NCBI GenBank assembly: GCA_014871385.1
Contig: CM026429.1
Span: 10,259,640 to 10,323,639, forward strand
Origin: Ceratodon purpureus
Lineage: Eukaryota > Streptophyta > Bryopsida > Pseudoditrichales > Ditrichaceae
Direction: 5' to 3'
DNA: 64,000 nt
In this document: piece after piece, positions 1 to 12,309 of the stretch
Layout of the letters: each line of letters opens with the position of its first letter
Position numbering within the stretch: the first letter of the stretch is position 1
Translations under genes and position numbers: made by a program
Notes under the pieces: generated by a model
Told to the model about the DNA's origin: nothing
Seen by the model: only the letters and a program-made list of their open reading frames with translations
The model's database searches: none

Positions 1-1304
1 TAGTTGTGATGGATTGAAATGTGATACTTTGATAGTGGTCATTTTTCTATATTTTTTGATTGTTTAATTTTATGAGTTAGTTTTTAGGGTTGAACTTGAA
101 CTAAAAGTAAGAAAATGATTTGTAAATGATTACTTTGACATGAAATTCAAAAATAAAATTCATTGTCCCCTTTCTAAAAATTTCACATGAGCACAAAGCT
201 AACAAGAATGGATGAATGGCATTCGGGAGAGATCAATACCACTTTCTGGTAGTGAAACGACAAAAAAATTGCCAACAAACATCAAATTGCATCAGCCATG
301 GCCGAATCCTCTGCATTCAGATAGTCATTGCAGCTCAGATTTGAAGGCATGAACTCAGTTTGAGCTTTTTCCATTGACGTTGAAGCACTTAAGCAAGGAT
401 TGTTTAGAGCGTGATCTCACAAGCAAACACAGCCCCGCGTCTATTAGGTTTTTAATGTTGTAAAATTTGATAGGGAAAAATGAGATTTCTGCACTGGATT
501 TGGCAGGTTAAAACTTTGGAATCTTGAAGAAAAGGTTGGATTTGAGGACCGGGGTCGTCACAGATGCCGTCATGTTGTTCAATGACCAGAGTAGAATTCA
601 AGAATTGGTCCTCCACAATGCGGAAAGGTGAGCGAACCGGTATGTTACTATGACCGTCTTTTGTACACTCCTTACTTCTGTCGGTAAGGTCGCCCATGCA
701 AAGAAATGTACCGTTCTGCACCGGATAGTGCTTCTGTGATCATACTGAAAGATAACTTTCTAGAAAACCGGAAGTTTATTAGTAAGCTATAGTGTATACC
801 ACTTTCAATTTCCTAACATGCGAAAGCAACCCCACTACCGGTACCTTGGAGCAAGTGAGAGCCTTGAAGGTGATGACGCTGCAACATCACATGGAAGTGG
901 GATCTATTCAACATGAGAATCTAGATGTCACAAAAAATAAGATTATGAAAGGTAGATACGTCCGTTTCCATGAAGGATCTAACACCAAACACCAAACTCT
1001 GTTAGAATAAACATCATCGGACATGGTAAAAGTTGGCCTCAATTGTGCAGGTCACTTCAAGCAAAATGTAAATTAGATTCCAAAACATGATACGTTGTGT
1101 ACACAAATCTGTAAATCTGAGTTCAGTATTATGAGCTAGCAATCCTGAAAGTGTACTTTCGGTCTTTTTGAAGCTACTACTTGGTCAGGTTCTAGAAACC
1201 GAAAGCCAAGCTTGGTCATCTTCGCCACAAATTTCCGCTTCAGTTCCCTTGCCACCACAATTCTCTCAAACTCCTCCATGCGGTGCCCGACATTGCTCTC
1301 AAGC
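1..1304. other. non-coding DNA downstream of the TNL gene
   Basis: AT-rich sequence with only short open frames that lack any recognisable motif. It lies 3' of the minus-strand TNL gene, so its right end probably holds that gene's 3'UTR. I see no RNA gene or repeat here. Confidence 0.5.
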
Positions 1305-4300
1305 TCACTCACCATCGCCCGCAACACCATCGTCCGCACCATCATCGCCCTCACTATCTCCCCCATCGTCGCCCTCACCATCGCCAGAAGCATCACCATC
1401 GCCCTCACCATCGCCCTCGCTAGCTTCCTCACCATCGCCCTCACCATCACCAAAGGCTTCGCTCTCAACCTCATTCATGCGGTGCCAGGGAGGGTGCCAG
1501 TAACCACGTTGCTTGTTAAACAACCCAAAGTCGTCGATCCAATTCTCGTGGCAGCTCTGGCAAAGGTCGTAGCCACCATCGCTCAGAGGACAATCCTTTG
1601 AAAAGCAGTGAAACCTTCTCCCAAGAATGGGCGTCATATCACAACCATCACAAGTAACATTGGGGTGGATTTGGCTGTTCACTGTAGGTTCTTCGCCCTC
1701 ATCATCGCTCTCAAGCCCCGACATGTATGGCAAGTGACTCTTGTTCAAATTCAGCCCAGGGCACATTGCTTCCAGCGTCTCAATCTCATGAGCTCTCAAC
1801 AGCACTTTGCAATTGCTCAAAAGGAAAGAATTCAGGGAAACTAGGTGATTGACATCCGGCAGTTTTCTCAATCTCGTGCACCACATGAGAGTAAGTGTCC
1901 TTAATGCAGGCAAGGGTGCACTGCTGGTCAAGCTCCTCAATTTCTTACACTCCGTAAGCACAAGTTCCCTCAACTGAGGGAAACTACTCAAATCGGGTAG
2001 CTCGGAACATTTTAACTGGTTCAATTCAAGAGTCTCCAGCTGCAGAAGAGTGCCAGTTTTCCATTCTCTCAGACTGGTGCAAGCAACGGCATCAATCTTT
2101 TCCAATCTTGTAAGCATGTGCATATCAGGTAACCTCTCCAACTCGCGGCAAACATGTAAAGTTACACTCGTTAAAGCAGTCAAGCTGCTCAAACATGGCA
2201 TATCCTTGAAACCACATCCTCTGATCGTAATCTCCTGTAATCTTGTCAAGGTCGAGAGACCGGCCAATTCATCAACTCCTTCGGGAGAATTGGTTATCTC
2301 AAGAATCTTCAAATTCACGAAGTTGGATACACATGATGATGTTTTTTCACTCCATCCTTCAATCCCAACTCTCTCCAACTTTGTCAGCTTGTGCAGATCA
2401 TGGCATCCTTCAATCGCTTCACAATCAACCGAAAGATCGTCCAAAGCGATGAAATCGCTCAAACCAGGAATCGTCTTGATTAATGGGCACTTGAAGACAT
2501 GCAGTTCTTTCAAGTTAATCAGCTTGCACATGTTAGCCAACTCAGCCAACTCGGAACATCCTTCTGCTCGAAACACTTGCAAAGAGACCAAGTGGCTTAA
2601 ACCCGCCACTGCTTTGATCAACTTGCAGGACGAAACCTCCAATTTCAGCAAGTTCTTCAACCTCCTTAGATTGGGCAACTCTTCAAGCATTCTGCACCCG
2701 CTCAAATCGAGTTCTTCCAGAGCGACTAAATCGCCTACACCGTGACAGCTTTGCAACGAACTGCAGTCTCTTAAGCTCAAGCGTTTTAGGTTGGTCATTT
2801 TTGAGCTTAGGCCTGATATCATGCCTGCCAGCTTACATGAATCAAACGATACATCTCGTAGCAAAACCAACCTGCTTAAATCAGGTAACGTCTCAGCTAT
2901 TGACTCTGAATGCAAGTCTTTGACATGTAGAATTTGCAGACGTGTCAAATTCTCAATCTCTTTGTTCAGTGAATCTGTTTGTAACCCATCCAAGTGAAGG
3001 AAAACCATATTCTTTAAAAGTCTAAGTCCAAGAATATGAAACAAGTTTGAAGGACCTGTGTAATATGCATAATTAATTTCCAAGCTCTTCAATTGCGTTA
3101 ATGAGCTCACGTCCAGCACTTCAGTCTCCAAGTGCACTTGCACCAACTTCAACACTCTCAAGTTTGAGCAGCAACTCAGGTCTAGTTCGTTCACAAAACA
3201 CTTCACCTCCGAAAGATAATTCTGCTCTCCAATCATGCATATTCTGCGAAGGCTTCTCCAACCACCTCCAGATAGGCAGGTTTCTTCTCTTTGTGGATCA
3301 TCTGGATCGTATACCTTCTCATAAATCCAAGGTTGCGGATCAAATTCTCCCCCTTTTGCTTTCATAATAGCAAACTCACGCCACAGATCATGCATGCCTA
3401 TCGCTTTGCTTCCATCACCCAAGGCTTCGATTAGAGATTTTCTCTTCAATCCCTTCAACTACAAATCAAAAGATAACAACCACAAGTTAGTTCAGGTCCC
3501 AATTACAACCAAGAGTACATAATCCACAAGTTTATCTTATCACCCTTTCTAAAGTTATGAGTAAATACAGCATATCAAATTAAAACATACTAGAGAGCGC
3601 ATTCAATCCTTACCATTGTCATGGTAGCAGCAACACTTCTACCATGAACCATACTGAACCATTGAAAAATGTTAATCCTCATCTCCCTAGAATCAAACCA
3701 AGGTGATATTGGCATAGGACCAAAAAGGGCTACATCCATGAATAGTGCTTGGTCCTCATTGTTCAATGTATCAAAACTTCTTCTTAGAATGGAAAAGACA
3801 GGATGCATGTCTTCTTTCTCGCGGTATTGGTTGAAAGTGTCACTTTCATTCAACTTCTCAAGCCACTCTTCTGGATCATTCCCAAGCTGCGCACCCAACA
3901 CCTTTAATGCCAATGGGTGATAATGATGACTGATGCCATCTCCTTTGCCAAAATGACATCGTTGAACACATTGCGTTATAAGTTGCACAGTTGTAGGCCA
4001 GACATCCTTCAAGTGAAGTTTAGGTGCAGCATAATGCAAAAATAGAGACATTGCTTCATTCTCCAATAGCTCCACCATCTCAACACATTCGCCTTCATGA
4101 ATGTTGAGAGTTTGTAGTTGAGCAAGTGAACGAGCAGCGATTATCACAATGCTCCCTTGCATAAACTCGGCTCTCAATAAATCCGTTGCAAAATCGACTA
4201 CATGTTGTGAGTCAGACACATTGTCCATGGCCAACAATACTTTGTGATTCTTGATAGTCCTCTTGATCCTATCCTTGCACTGCATTCAACAGTAGAACAT

Positions 4301-5441
4301 CCATAGAGGCCCATAGAGAACAACTCGTTACAAAACATTCTTCAACTTGAATCAAAACATTGAAAACATAATTTTCAGTTCAACAAGAGAAAAATCCTTT
4401 AACATCCTACATTTTGTAAAGCTGTAAATATTTTGACACTGAATGGGATTTGATCATACCTCAGCTTTGTTAAACCTCTCTATGAGCTCATGTTTGGTGG
4501 TTGTCAACTTCTTCAACACTATTTGTAACATTTGAAGTTCATTCTCTTCTCCAAACTCAATATGGCATACTCTACCACGAAACTCATTGAAATAGTCATT
4601 ACACAAAGTCATACAACCTGTGCTTTTTCCGATACCTCCAACTCCATATAATCCTAGTGTTCGAACTCCGTAACATTTGGACACCAGCATACCTTCGATC
4701 TTCTCACGAATCACCTATGCAGCAGAATGTGTAAGTTAAGGTTTAAATACTTCAAAGTCTTTACATCTTTACAAAACTACAGTCCAAGTTGGAAATAACT
4801 TCAACAGTACCACTCATTTTTAAGACATTCAAATGTGTAGTTACACTTACTTTGCATAAGCGTCTTCGTCCTTGCACATGGGAATCATCGGACCTTAATT
4901 CAGGAAGAATTTCCTCACACACTGCCTGCACAATTTCTTGTCGACACCTCACTTCATCTGCCCTATCCAAAGATATACCATTAGAGTGTCCAATCACTTT
5001 AAGGGTTGCTTGCCAATCTTCCACGATGATTCTATTGTCCTTCTCAGCCCAGCATTGCCATTGCTTCAACCAACGGACATGGTTCTCTTTCTTACGAAAT
5101 TGTTCACATGTCATGCCCAAAAACACAGGCATAATAATCAACCCCGGATCATGAGTCTTCCTCTTCACCAAAGCGGCCAACTCTAACATTGGCCATCTAG
5201 ACCTTGAGAAGTATTCCTCAGACACAACTACCACCGCAACCTGGCATTGCTTGATTGCTTCGAAGATCACGTTTGGATAATGACATCCAATTGGCAGACT
5301 TCCTCGACGTCTGTCAAAAAATGGATACCTATCATGTGCCTCGATATCCAAACATAATTGCTCTACGAAGTTTTTCTGTGCACCGCTATGACTCAAAAAA
5401 ATGGAGTGCTTGGGTTCGAGGAGGTTTTTGTCCCTACACAT
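1305..5441 (-). CDS. TIR-NB-ARC-LRR immune receptor with C-terminal ZZ zinc finger and acidic tail
   Basis: Four exons with GT-AG junctions, all in phase 0: 5441-4851, 4714-4460, 4279-3614 and 3458-1305, giving about 1221 residues. I start at the ATG at 5441 because the same frame is closed by a stop just upstream of 5486 and has no earlier ATG; an upstream exon cannot be excluded. The TIR domain (about 10-150) begins FLSHSGAQK. The P-loop GVGGIGKST is at about 221-229, kinase-2 KVLLAMDNV at 295-303, [15 protein letters not shown] at 324-333, a GLPL-like [10 protein letters not shown] at 402-411, and an MHD motif (GMHDLW) near 526. Leucine-rich repeats with C-x-x-L spacing fill about 560-1080. 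At about 1106-1145 is a ZZ-type zinc finger (CDGCD, FHC, then [16 protein letters not shown]). The last 55 or so residues are almost only G, D, E, S and A. By family, TNLs are ATP/ADP-switched intracellular pathogen sensors; the ZZ domain could be an integrated bait or regulatory module, which is inference. No frameshift or stop is seen, so it is probably functional. Confidence 0.88.
1308..1461. repeat. degenerate 12-bp tandem repeat coding the acidic TNL tail
   Basis: Plus-strand units of the type CACCATCGCCCT recur about a dozen times with substitutions. On the minus strand they encode the Gly-Asp/Glu-rich tail of the TNL. The number of units is likely to vary between individuals, changing tail length in frame. 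Confidence 0.7.
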
Positions 5442-5647
5442 CAGAAGACAAATATCATGTTCTACAGTGGATTCGTCATTTGCCAAAGTATGCGCAATGA
5501 CTGGCTTTCATACAATTGCTAGGTAATAAGGCATCTCATTTTATTTTTTCTCTATCTATGTCCAACATTGACCAAATCGTTCTAACAGTAAACTATGGAG
5601 CAACATTAAACTACAACATTGTAAAGCAAAACATCATTGCAGACCAT

Positions 5648-5965
5648 TCACCAATGTATGTCATCCATATGCCAGAATACACAACATGCAAATGACTGGA
5701 CAGTGATGTAACAGACCGACCTCTGTGCAATGCTGCTAACGGGACTTTGGAGATGATCATTCTCGCCCGAGCCAGAGCTGTTGAAAATGGGCGCATCATC
5801 CGCGGCTGGCTTGTCGGAACCACATGTTTTAGAGCTCCGAGATTGCCCTGTGGTAGTTGTTGTCGCATTCTTAACTGTCATACACTTAAAGATCAACGCG
5901 GATATGAACCCGAGAACAAAAAAGCCTCCAAGCTCTCCCAGAGCACCAACACTTGGAATCGACAT
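5648..5965 (-). CDS. possible small single-pass membrane protein
   Basis: A 105-residue frame begins MSIPSVGALGELGG and has a hydrophobic stretch at about residues 12-28 (GGFFVLGFISALIFKC), followed by a Ser/Thr-rich polar region. It lies just upstream of the TNL on the same strand. It could be an independent small gene or an upstream exon of the TNL, but I found no convincing donor that keeps the TNL frame. An upstream out-of-frame ATG lies four bases before the start. I do not recognise a family. Confidence 0.3.
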   Translation of the reverse strand: MSIPSVGALGELGGFFVLGFISALIFKCMTVKNATTTTTGQSRSSKTCGSDKPAADDAPIFNSSGSGENDHLQSPVSSIAQRSVCYITVQSFACCVFWHMDDIHW

Positions 5966-6448
5966 TGCATTGAGTGGATTTCTCCTCCTCTAGCTGTGAG
6001 AAAACGAGTCATGACCTGATGAGAAAAAATCCTGAACAGAGGTCTGCACTTTGCAGCTTCAGAAATCATTGAAACTGGTGCTCCTTAGATAGGGTTCGTT
6101 TTCAACATGCTAAAACGAAAACAGAAATATGCTAAAGAATGAAACTCTTGAATAATTACAACACAACTACTGAATTCAGCATGCTTGAATGTGTACTCTG
6201 TTTAATACCAAAGATGAGGTTAAATTCGGACCTTTTCTGATACTGACAACTACTAGCCAGAGAATCCACTTACATGTGAAAAAAGGCAATTCGTCAAGGT
6301 ATACATACTCCGTAGAAACCTCCCACATGATAAATATGGATGGAAACTTTCGAGTAAATCATCATAACCGGTATGGCAGCTCTGCCTTCAAAGATGTCCG
6401 GGTAACAGCAAGCACAAAACTACAAATGAAAGACGTCCCTGTGATATA

Positions 6449-6502
6449 AGAAACCCTAGAATTCAGTAAAATAAAGAAACCCTAGAATTCAGCAAAATAA
6501 TC
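6449..6502. repeat. 27-bp tandem duplication
   Basis: The unit AAGAAACCCTAGAATTCAGT plus AAAATA occurs twice in tandem with one substitution. It is non-coding. The rest of 5966-7149 shows no supported gene. Confidence 0.7.
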
Positions 6503-7149
6503 ACACTAAAACTGATGTGAGAAGATGCAAGCCTAGTCAAGCGGCTAAAACGATGTTAAATCTAGAGCATTTGCACTTGCAAGCAAGTAATACCGACACT
6601 CATGCTGATCTAGAGACATTCCTATGCGGCATGGAAAAGACAAAGCACCTTGTGATGATTCCTTTAGTTACAACATCTAAAATTCAGCCATGCCCGTATA
6701 TCAATTCAGTGCATTTAGATGAACTTACGGGCCTGTGCATGCAGTTCGCTCAGATGGAAACAAAGAAACTCTACACAAAGCAGATTGATTTCTTGTGTCA
6801 AGTTTGTTGAAGTACTGGAAATGGCGATGGCAACGTAACCTGGCCGCCGTGACGAAAACCCAGGCCGGGAGCATGCACCGAAATGCTCCGAAGCAGGATT
6901 CTCTGTTGATACTTGAAACACTCGAACAAGTGCTGTCTTATACTTCCAACAAGATGCCGGAGATGCAACTTTAAAGATGCAACTTAAAGTCAACTTAAAC
7001 CTGAAGTTCGGGGTCCTGTAGCCGTGGAGTGGGGCTGGTTCACACCTGGCCTTGTGTAATTTTTTAACTGAAGGGACAATACCGCTGTCATTTGATAGAG
7101 GAGGTTCTATTCACACTGCATGAGCAGCGGGTACTCGTTCCCGTATATG

Positions 7150-7309
7150 GTAGACACCAGTGTTGGTTGTTATGGCATCTTTCTACAGTGAAAGCTTGGA
7201 CAGTGGTTCATTCTAAATACCCGTTTGAGGTCCACAACTTCTCATAATGACTCTTATTAATTCATTTCATTGTAGAAGATGCCATAACAGACCAACACTG
7301 GTAGACACA
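7150..7309. repeat. imperfect hairpin of about 160 bp
   Basis: The sequence at 7150-7190 (GTAGACACCAGTGTTGGTTG then TTATGGCATCTTTCTACA) is the near reverse complement of 7268-7309. This gives a stem of about 40 bp with a few mismatches and a loop of about 77 bases. It could be a small foldback MITE or a miRNA-type precursor; nothing in the sequence decides between them. Confidence 0.55.
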
Positions 7310-7572
7310 CCTAAAATCACCAACTTAAACTGGTACTCCCCCACTCAGTCCCGACGATACCTCCCCCTTTCTATCTTCGGAGTGAAAATATCTTGATCTA
7401 CTGCTCTGATTGCTTGAGAGCTCCGAGAGAGGTGGAAAGGCCTCACATGAATAAGGTTTCAAATGGTATGAGTCTGTCCCCGCTATATATAAGCGAAACC
7501 CAGTTTAAGCAACCTAACCTATATTTAGAAATTTAGAAATTCTTTAAAAAACATTCTAATCTTCAAAATGTG
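7310..7572. other. non-coding spacer before IR-1
   Basis: No gene or repeat is recognised. The inverted-repeat unit IR-1 begins at its right end. Confidence 0.5.
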
Positions 7573-8524
7573 ATTTCGTGAGGAATGCAAAAAATTGCAT
7601 CATGAAATTTGCAATTCTCAATTTTATAGAAAATCTCAAAGTGCAAAGTACTATGTGACCCATTTCTAACTTAGAATCTTCTATGAGCAATAATAGTGGT
7701 CCTCAACTTTGCTCACCATTTAACCCAAAACCGTACACTATGATTGTGAGAGTTCATCCACTAACAAAGTGACCAATAAGAAAATTAGTCCTCCGATTGA
7801 GGACTGACAATTTACTTTTAAAAGATTTAGGAGGTTGGTGAGGTCGTACTAAGGTGTGGTGATTTTAGGGACTTTGGTGACTTTCGGTGCGTCTAACATA
7901 GATACTTTATTTGAATGTAATGGAAACAAGATCTCGAAAGATACAAATAGATCTATTACTCACATGTACCATAGCAAGGTAGTTTCTTTGTCGAAGAATA
8001 ATTATATTTATTTAAGCGAAAACCAGAAATTCTCAGCCAAATGAAATGACCAAGTGGAAAATACCAATTGAAAAAAACAGAATACTGTAAACTTTGAACT
8101 CTTCTCATTAATAACCATGTCCACGCATTGGAAAACGGTGCCTTACAATGCATCTTAGCTTGGTGACCATGGTTTAACTTAATATGAGGTGCACCAAGCA
8201 AACTTGTTTTTGGAATCTGGCACTTTGACTGAGGTGGCACAGTGCATTCCATGTCCGGGTCTCTCTTAGCAACCTGTTTTCAAGCATTGAAAATCCTCCA
8301 GATGCTAGGGCTTGTGATTAGATTGAAGCAGTTATATCATTTAAAATCCTTCATTTGGACATCTAGTGCTGTGAGATTCAGAGCACCCGCCTCCCACAGG
8401 AGTGGTGACGGGATCAGCACCCATTGCCTCCAAGTGGCAGGTGCCTGTGTGAGTAGTTTCTGAGATCGCTGTGTGTACAGGGTCGATATAGCCGAGTTGG
8501 TCTAAGGCGCCAGTTTCAGGTACT
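7573..8524 (+). repeat. IR-1 left outer arm
   Basis: Pairs with 24384-24803 plus 26706-27279 on the right. The part from about 7905 inward is shared with the arms of IR-2 (TACTTTATTT, TAATGGAAACAAG and onward to the tRNA). The outermost 330 bp are not shared with IR-2 and are specific to this locus. Confidence 0.8.
8507..8524 (+). repeat. target site duplication of LINE-A, left copy
   Basis: GCGCCAGTTTCAGGTACT, identical to 12262-12279. It spans the tRNA anticodon arm; CAG within TTTCAGG is the anticodon. Confidence 0.9.
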
Positions 8525-11500
8525 CTCAGCAATTTTACGAGGATCTTTATAGAAATGATCCACTGGTGGAAGCTAATACGGAGGCCCGGGCTCAGTGTAT
8601 GGGGAGCGTGCCTCGCAGAGTCACGGACGATCAGAATTATATTCTGACGAGACCATTCACCGTAGAGGAAGTTCAGGAAGCAGCAAAGGATCTACCTAAG
8701 TTCAAAACCGCTGGCCCTGACAACATCCCCACTGAATGGTTCCAGGAGTCTTGGGAGGCGATTGAAGACGACATTCTGAAACTCATTCAGAAAACCTTCG
8801 ACTCGAAGCAGTTGCATCTTGAATTGAATTCGAGACTTCACACTCTTATTCCGAAGGGGGGCCCTAGAGTGCACCTCACTAACTACAGGCCGATCTCCGT
8901 CTTGACATCAACATATAAATTGATCGCCAAGACGATTGCCAACAGGGCACAGAATTTTCTCCCGAGTTGGATCAACTCCACGCAGACAGGATTCGTGAAA
9001 GACAGATACATTCTCGACAATGTCTTCACATGCTACGAATCAATGGAATGGGCGAGGGAGAGTAAGCAGGATCTGGTGATTCTATTCCTTGATTTCCAGA
9101 AGGCGTATGATAGAGTTAATTGGTCTTTTCTAAAGACCTCCATGAAACACCTGGGGTTCTCTCAGCTTTGGATCGACTGGATGGCTACTCTGTATGAAGG
9201 TGCCACTTCTTCGGTGATAGTCAACGGTCAGAAGGGTGAGAAATTTTCTATTCGGAGAGGGGTGAGGCAAGGGTGCCCCCTGGCACCCTACCTCTACGTT
9301 TTTGTGGCAAATGTTTTATCGCACATGATAAATGATCCGGTGTACGGAGTTCAAGGAATCAAACTCCCCGATGGCTCCTATCTTAGGGAAATGCTATTCG
9401 CAGACGACACGGCATTATACCTTCTAGGAACTAAGGAGAATATGGAGCGGGCATATTAGGTCCTACAGAAGTTCTGCGAAGCCTCTGGGGCTCGCTTGAA
9501 CTGGGACAAGTCTTTTGCCGTTTGGGCATCAGACTCTGTTCGAGACTGGTCCTGGGGCGAGGACCTCGGGTTGAGATGGTTGAGAACGGAAGAAACTGGA
9601 GGATACTTAGGATTCCCAGTTGGGTATAAAATTGCTCAACGTGACAAGGACAACAAGGTCCTTTAGCAGATTCGGTTACAGCTTAGCAGATGGAGCCTCA
9701 AACCGCTTTCTATGGCGGCCAGAATCTTGGTTACTAACCAAGTAATACTGTCCTCGATCTGGTACATCTCATCGTGTGCAGACATTTCTCTCGGTACTTT
9801 CAACAAGGTGCGAGCACTTGTTTGCAACTTTGTTTGAGGAGGAGATCCTGATCGGAAATGCAGGGCCAGAGTGGCATGGAACTCGGCAGTACTCCCAACA
9901 TCGCACAAGGGGATTAAAATATTTGATCCCGCTTCCCAAGCGGCGGCACTCTTAGCGAAGATGATCACCCGTGGTCTTTCACCAGGGGTGAGCCCTGGAA
10001 GATTCTTTTGCGACACCGAGTTCAGTCCTTACACCTTCAGAAGGGCGGCACCTGGGGAAACGATATGAACTGGCTTTTTACAGCCAAGAAGATCGCTCCA
10101 CAAGGGTCCCCCTTGTGGCAAGAGATCTGGACCGCATGGAAACAGGTTAGGCCAGGAGCGATTAAGGCTAAACTTGACACTACAGACGAGACACTAAGAC
10201 AATCTTGGTGTTTTAACGAATTTTTGAAGAATCCAGCGGGAGAGATGTGGGGGAATGTCTATGAGGGCATGTTCCGGAGATGGTCAAACAAAGGCATCAT
10301 GCGGTTGAAGGATGTATGGTGTGATAGGACCAATCGATTTCTCAACGACAGGGATCTCTGGAGTCTTACAGGTACTCAGAATTTGGGAAGGATCAGAGAC
10401 GAATTGGTTCACAGCGTCACTTGGAGGGAGTCTCGACCAGGAATTGGATCTTGGCTTATTACAGACGATCAGACCAATCCTCCTAACATCTATCAGGTGC
10501 GACAGGTTTTGGCTGCCTCGGTTCTGGCGGCCAGGTACAGGCCAATTTGAAACTCGGAGAGGCTGGAATTCATTAGTGATTCGGCAATGCTTGTTTCGGG
10601 TACCAAGCTTACAACTGCAAGGGTAGTTGTGAAGAATAGCAAGGGAGAAGTCTTAGAGATTAACCCCTCTAAGCCAATTCCGAGCGAACTCTTAGTATGG
10701 AGGGTCAGCTCAGGGAAAGTGAAGGATCTTCACTTTGATCCACAAGAGTGGACTTGGAGACGGGCAAGGATGCTTGAACCCACACATTTTTACGGTTACA
10801 CCACGAAGAAGGGCTACAGAATCATTATGGATTCAATTGCGAAGAAACCCCCCTTCGAGAGTTCGTTACAGAACTTAGTTTACACTCCAGCTCAGAGAAA
10901 ATCTTTTTATAGATTTCTCTGGCATCCGTGGCTTCCTCGGAAGGTTGCGACGATGCTTTGGCTAACATGTCAAGGGGGTTTATCCCTGGTGGATTGAAGA
11001 CGCCGTCTCGGGAGCGACAGTATATGCAATTTATGCAACGCCAGTGCTAGCGAGACGCCTCAACACACGTTTTGGGCCTGTGTCTCTGTTTCCCTAGTTT
11101 GGCCCAAGGTTCGGGAACTTCGAGCGTTAGCAGGGCTTCCAGATAACAGGACCTCTTGGTTTCAGATCCTTACAGGTTTGGACTCTCCTGTTGTTCAGGC
11201 AGTACCGAACACGGCTCCTATTCAGGATGGAGCCTCGACCCCTCAAGATACTGTTCAGAAACCATGGGATATTTTGAGGGCTTGCATTATTTGGAGCATG
11301 TGGTGCATGAAATGTGCCCATGATCTTAGGGAGGAGAATTTTCACATTGGATTGGCTATGTTTAAAGCATGGTAGCTTACGATCCAAGCAGGTATGGGAG
11401 CTTGGAGGGAGATTTTGCGTTTTGCAAAAGTCCCGAAATCGGATAAGCAACGAGCAAAAGAAACGCACTTCAAGACAGTGTGGAGCCATGGAGGTGTTTT

Positions 11501-12261
11501 TCTGAAGATTGAAGGGGGGTCGTTACGATGGCAGCTTGCTCCAAATCCCCATTTCCTTCCAAAGGAATTGGCGAATAAATACAGAGTTTTTATTTGGCCC
11601 AGGGAAGCATCACCAAGTGTGCAGGAGGACTTTCTTTCGGACGATGTCGAGACGTCTTTTACACCCTGGTCAGAGGCGGTGTTTTCAACATCGTCAAACG
11701 CTAGGAACATCTCGGCAGGAGACGATGAGGTTGAAGGTTTAGCGGAAGACATTATTAATCGCATTGTAGAGGATATTCTTTCGTCCTCTTCAGGAGAGAT
11801 GGAAGGCGTTCCGCCTCTTCCGGGTCTTAGCCGGCCCGCATTCAAAGAGATTTCCCTTAAGGACAATCTCTCTCTGCCTATGGATTTGCAGGACGATGAG
11901 GAGCTCTGTTCACAGGCTCACTTCTGGACTCAGAATTTAGGTTCATTCTGTGATTTTAGTGTTTGATGGTACTTGGTAGTTCAAGTGATAGGCTCGTGTT
12001 CTCTTGGTTGGTTCTTTTGCTCAGCTTCTGTGCCTTGAGCGGTTTGTTTTGTTGGGAGCTTTGCTCCTGTTCCCTGGTCTTGGTTTTGTGCCTCGGCTGG
12101 GGTGTTTCTGTTTCTTGGGCTCTGGGTTTTTCCCGGGTCTTCTAGGGTTTCTCGCCCCTTAAGTCTGCTTGTCAGGCTGCCCTCTCCTGGCTTCGTGTTA
12201 GGTTCTGCTCGGCTTTTGCCTTGAGTTGTTATTTTCTCATTTTAACCCGGATCGGGATTTA
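8525..12261 (+). mobile_element. LINE-A: 5'-truncated L1-type LINE in tRNA-Leu
   Basis: Starts immediately after the 18-bp target duplication, in the middle of ORF2 at a sequence equivalent to YYEDLYRNDP of LINE-B, so it is 5'-truncated as expected from target-primed reverse transcription. It ends at ...GGATCGGGATTTA directly against the second duplication, with no poly(A). A possible 3' hairpin AACCCGGATCGGGATT lies at 12244-12259. Several stops and at least one frameshift (near 10000) make it dead. Confidence 0.88.
8530..11966 (+). pseudogene. LINE-A ORF2 remnant: reverse transcriptase and zinc-knuckle region
   Basis: Covers the reverse transcriptase: KFKTAGPDNIPTEWF, NYRPISVLTSTYKLIAK, TGFVKDRYILDNV, then LFLDFQKAYDRVNW, RQGCPLAPYLY and MLFADDTALYL (the F/YADD active site is FADD here). 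Downstream come the SRWSLKPLSMAARI segment and the zf-RVT region (CNLCNASASETPQHTFWAC). Breaks visible are stops near 9460, 9665 and 9838, a frame change near 10000, and stops near 10550, 10997 and 11373. The C-terminal 200 residues resemble no RNase H. Aligned to LINE-B the copy is clearly homologous but well diverged. Confidence 0.85.
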
Positions 12262-12277
12262 GCGCCAGTTTCAGGTA

Positions 12278-12309
<32 letters not shown>

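Noticed and set aside
1136-1601. Several long overlapping frames on both strands, Ser/Pro-rich or Met/Arg-rich
   Set aside because: They are frame shadows of the 12-bp repeat in the acidic TNL tail.
2050-2745. 231-codon plus-strand frame
   Set aside because: It is antisense to the LRR exon of the TNL; low-complexity Ser/Leu content reflects the repeats on the other strand.
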